Shown here piece after piece: positions 61,093 to 64,000 of a DNA stretch of 64,000 nucleotides; positions within the stretch are counted from its first letter, which is position 1, and every line of letters starts with the position of its first letter. The stretch is taken from positions 1 through 64,000 of the forward strand of contig JALOAJ010000012.1 in the NCBI GenBank assembly GCA_023228885.1, in the 5' to 3' direction. Below the pieces are notes generated by a model, which made no database searches, was not told the origin of the DNA, and saw only the letters and a list, made by a program, of their open reading frames with translations. Source of the DNA: Bacillota bacterium. GTDB taxonomy: Bacteria > Bacillota > Clostridia > Monoglobales > Firm-18. A program made the translations under genes and the position numbers.

Positions 61093-62541
61093 TTGAAAAT
61101 TTTTAAAAAACAAACCTTACTGTTGGTTTTTGTTGCGGTTATAACTGTTTTGTCTGGGTGTAATAAAGGGGCAAATAAAGTTGAAGTCCAAACACCTATT
61201 ATCGGCACAATCGAAAAAACAATCGAAAGCACAGGTCTTATTATTTTTGACGATGATTATGTTATAACATCCGGGGTAAATGCAAAGGTTTTGTCGGCGG
61301 AGTTTAATGAAGGGCAAACGGTATTTGAAGGGCAGGTTTTATATACGCTCGAGAGCAAAGACATACAAAATCAAATTTCGCAAGCAAATATAAACCTTGA
61401 AAAGGCAAGCGAGGCGTACAGGCACAGCGTAAATGCGGTAAATGATTTAAGCGTTAGGGCTTTTGCAAGCGGGATGGTAACAAAAACATATTGCCATATC
61501 GGAGATTTTGTGAGCTCGGGCGGCAGGATTGCCGATATAGTTGACAGTAGCAGGTTAACCTTGCGTGTTCCGTTTAATGTCCGCAATGAAGAAGTTTTAT
61601 ACGAAGGATGCCCGGCACAAGTGATTATGGAGGCGGATGGCAGCGTAATTAACGGAAGGGTGACAAAGGTTTTTGGCTCATCGCAACCGTTAGAAGGCAG
61701 GCAATTCGGCGTTAATGCGGAAATAACGATTACTAACCCCGGGGCGTTAAAGCAGGGCGATACAGCTTTTGCAAAAATTGGTGAAATTACGTCTGTAACA
61801 AGCGGGTCGCTAAAAAACGGCACCGAGCAATATATATCCGCAACGCAAAGCGGGCAGGTTATGGAAATGCGAATAAGCGAGGGCAGCAATGTGCATGTTG
61901 GTGAAGTTATCGCGGTCATTAAAAATGATTCGTTGCAAAATGCCGCAAATACCGCCGCCATAAACATTAAGGATATACGAAACCTTTTGTCGCAATTGAC
62001 AGATAAGCTGTCGGACTACCAAATTACCGCCCAAATTGACGGCGTTATAATTGAAAAAAATGCAAAGGAATTTGATATTGCAACAATTGGCGCGCCCCTT
62101 GCCGTTATTGCCGACAAAGAAAAACTGTGCGTAGAAGCGGAAATAGACGAAATGTATATAAACGATATTTTCCCGGGACAAAAAGCAACCTCGGCAATAC
62201 AAGGCGCGCAAAATGGCGGGGAATATGCGGGAAGGGTAATAAGCATAAGCGATAGCGGCGTTGCGAAAAACGGCGTTACATATTACAAGGTGAAAATATC
62301 CCTCGACAACAGCGATGGCTTGATGGAGGCGATGAATATGGACATTAAAATTATTGCATCGTCAAAAGAAAATGCCATGATTATTCCGACAAGCGCTTTA
62401 AACGGAAATAAGGTGAGTGTTTTGGAAGGTAAAAAGGTTGTGGAAAAAGAAGTTGCAATCGGAGTCAAAAATAAAAAGCAGGTTGAGGTATTGAGCGGTT
62501 TAACGCTTGAAGATAAAATTTTGGAGGCTAACGGCAAATGA
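61093..62541 (+). CDS. lipoprotein membrane-fusion adaptor (HlyD/MacA-like)
   Basis: This 482-residue protein has a lipoprotein signal with LSGC (Cys23), a hairpin region rich in Gln/Asn/Ala, and the lipoyl/barrel pattern of efflux adaptors (EFNEGQTVFEGQVLYTLES, FASGMVTKTYCHIGDFVSSGG in part). Membrane-fusion proteins in Gram-positive bacteria partner with MacB-like transporters. It would be anchored to the outer face of the membrane by its lipid. The TTG start follows GAGGAGGAAG. It overlaps the following SLH gene by 4 bases. Confidence 0.88.
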   Translation: MKIFKKQTLLLVFVAVITVLSGCNKGANKVEVQTPIIGTIEKTIESTGLIIFDDDYVITSGVNAKVLSAEFNEGQTVFEGQVLYTLESKDIQNQISQANINLEKASEAYRHSVNAVNDLSVRAFASGMVTKTYCHIGDFVSSGGRIADIVDSSRLTLRVPFNVRNEEVLYEGCPAQVIMEADGSVINGRVTKVFGSSQPLEGRQFGVNAEITITNPGALKQGDTAFAKIGEITSVTSGSLKNGTEQYISATQSGQVMEMRISEGSNVHVGEVIAVIKNDSLQNAANTAAINIKDIRNLLSQLTDKLSDYQITAQIDGVIIEKNAKEFDIATIGAPLAVIADKEKLCVEAEIDEMYINDIFPGQKATSAIQGAQNGGEYAGRVISISDSGVAKNGVTYYKVKISLDNSDGLMEAMNMDIKIIASSKENAMIIPTSALNGNKVSVLEGKKVVEKEVAIGVKNKKQVEVLSGLTLEDKILEANGK

Positions 62542-64000
62542 AAAGGGTTATATGCGCAATAATTTTAACGATTTTTTTCATCTCGCATAATGTTTTGGCA
62601 AATGAGGCGCAAAGCTTTGTTAAAAACCTTGAAATTATGCAGGGTGATGAGGCGGGCAACTTTAACGGCGATGGGCTTTTAACAAGGGAACAGCTTGCAA
62701 AAATAACGGTGAAATTGATTGAGCCGGAGTTTATTCCAAGCAATAGCGTTTCACCTTTCTTTGATGTGCCGTATCAATCATGGGCGGCGGGGTATATAAA
62801 AAGGTCAAACGAATTGGGCCATTTTACCGGTTACCCGGACGGGTCGTTTTTGCCGCGTGAATTTGTAACTCCCGAACAAATGAGCAAAATTATGATGAGC
62901 CTTTTGGGTTATCAAAATGAAGGAGCGGCCTCCGATTGGGCGGCTGCGCAAATAAACGCTGCGCACAGCTTAGGTTTATTGGAGGGCGTGCATTATGAAA
63001 TCGGCGCCCCCATTACAAGGATGAATGCCGCAATAATGATTAAAAATACATTGCTTTCACAAAAAAAGGATTCAAATACTAGGCTTGTATCTGAAATCGG
63101 TTACTCTTATTTTGAAAACGCAATAATTATAACAGATAAAAACATATCGGATGAGTATGTTTTGACAACTGTCGGCAGTTTTAAAAAAGGAAACCTTTTG
63201 CAAAGCGATATTTTTAAAAAAGGGAGCCTTATCATAGATAAAGATAATCGGGTTGCAGCGTTTATTCCGTTGCAACGCCGCTACGACAGTTACATTGTAA
63301 AAACGATAATATCCGACACTATTATTGTGTTTGGCAAAGAGGGGGATATATCAATTAAATGCGATAATGACATTGTTTTTTACGATGGTACGGCAGCTTT
63401 GGATTTTAAAAGTATATCCGCAACGCTTGAAATGGGAGATAAAATAACGGTATGCCGCAATAACAGCGATAAAATAGAATATATCACGGTAGCGCGGGAT
63501 GAAATGGAAGGTCCGTTCACCAATGCGGGAAAAAGCTTTATAAATGCTTTTGGAATTACCGACCAAACAATTATATATCGGGATGGAAAAGTTGCTCAAA
63601 TGAGCGAAATAATTGACCACGACATATGCTATTATATAAGGCAAACGGATACGGCATTGATTTATAGCGTAAAAATTACAGGAGTATATCAAGAGGCGCT
63701 TCCCGGCAAAGACAATCTGCAAGCGGTTATAATCTCGGGCAAGCAATATGAAGTGGGGAGTGTCGGCGCTTTTGATAAGCTATCTTCCGGCGGCATTGAA
63801 TATGGAACGCCTGTTAAAGCCCTGTTTGGTAAAGACGGAAAAATAGCAGATATTTTAACCTTTTCGCAAAACGATGGGGAAACAGGATATTTAATTGATA
63901 CATCCTTTAAAACATGGATAGACGGAAGCAAAGATACATTTACCGAATATTGCTCAACTATACTGTTGACAGACGGTACAATAAATGAATATTACACCGA
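62538..64000 (+). CDS. S-layer-homology (SLH) protein 3, partial (runs off window)
   Basis: The frame starts at ATG 62538, overlapping the adaptor stop (ATGA), and stays open to the last base, so at least 487 residues are coded here. It has a signal peptide (KRVICAIILTIFFISHNVLA), then SLH-type domains: about 28-62 (weak), 74-125 (FFDVPYQSWAAGYIKRSNE, with PDGSF), and 130-175. The remaining part is beta-rich with repeats of the form AxxTxxxGDKIxV, no known family. It has SLH domains at the N-terminus, unlike SLH proteins 1 and 2. It is the fourth gene of the exporter operon. Confidence 0.85.
   Translation, partial: MKRVICAIILTIFFISHNVLANEAQSFVKNLEIMQGDEAGNFNGDGLLTREQLAKITVKLIEPEFIPSNSVSPFFDVPYQSWAAGYIKRSNELGHFTGYPDGSFLPREFVTPEQMSKIMMSLLGYQNEGAASDWAAAQINAAHSLGLLEGVHYEIGAPITRMNAAIMIKNTLLSQKKDSNTRLVSEIGYSYFENAIIITDKNISDEYVLTTVGSFKKGNLLQSDIFKKGSLIIDKDNRVAAFIPLQRRYDSYIVKTIISDTIIVFGKEGDISIKCDNDIVFYDGTAALDFKSISATLEMGDKITVCRNNSDKIEYITVARDEMEGPFTNAGKSFINAFGITDQTIIYRDGKVAQMSEIIDHDICYYIRQTDTALIYSVKITGVYQEALPGKDNLQAVIISGKQYEVGSVGAFDKLSSGGIEYGTPVKALFGKDGKIADILTFSQNDGETGYLIDTSFKTWIDGSKDTFTEYCSTILLTDGTINEYYT

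Overview
The window looks like chromosomal DNA of an endospore-forming, low-to-moderate G+C Clostridia-type Firmicute. The evidence is the pair of dipicolinate synthase genes (28 kb region), S-layer-homology (SLH) surface proteins, a bacterial V-type ATPase operon, a CarD-like regulator, a CD1247-type zinc protein and strong AGGAGG ribosome binding sites. About a quarter of the genes appear to start with TTG. The species cannot be named from the sequence alone.

Region 1 (1-9.9 kb) is accessory DNA. It holds a membrane zinc-ribbon protein, a small protein made of four 18-residue repeats, a DnaB-type RecA-fold domain fused to a DnaQ-type exonuclease, a HAD phosphatase, a TnpW-like/large serine recombinase pair inserted beside a second recombinase that has lost its catalytic N-terminus, a fluoride riboswitch controlling a cation/proton antiporter, and a decayed restriction-modification system (methyltransferase C-terminal fragment plus a broken endonuclease gene on the other strand). 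It ends with about 1 kb of gene-free DNA that contains a perfect sigma-A promoter and a structured leader.

Region 2 (9.9-24.6 kb) is housekeeping: an SGNH hydrolase, a PLP aminotransferase, trpS, the polyprenyl-phosphate GlcNAc-1-phosphate transferase and UDP-GlcNAc 2-epimerase used for wall polymers, then the V-ATPase operon H-I-K-E-C-F-A-B-D. The K subunit carries the five Na+ ligands known from Enterococcus hirae. The A subunit gene is split by a one-base frameshift. A previously unlisted 43-residue gene and ung lie on the minus strand after it.

Region 3 (24.7-45.8 kb) is mainly conserved: radA, carD-like, spoVFA/spoVFB, a YqeG-AroE fusion, an endonuclease IV-like protein, aroQ, an M24 aminopeptidase, efp, a CD1247-like protein, lspA, rluD-like, aconitase, isocitrate dehydrogenase, mfd, a PrsA-like lipoprotein foldase, a short nucleoside kinase and a secreted beta-propeller protein.

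Region 4 (45.8-64 kb) is envelope and transport. A three-gene minus-strand sugar module (isomerase, Gfo/Idh/MocA dehydrogenase, isomerase) is divergent from an AraC regulator. A promoter at 49.7 kb drives tyrosine kinase, tyrosine phosphatase, nucleotide-sugar dehydratase, two SLH proteins, a VanZ-like protein and a Wzz-like chain-length protein. A TetR regulator is divergent from a MacB-like ABC exporter, a lipoprotein adaptor and a third SLH protein that runs off the window end.

I see no rRNA, tRNA or CRISPR array.
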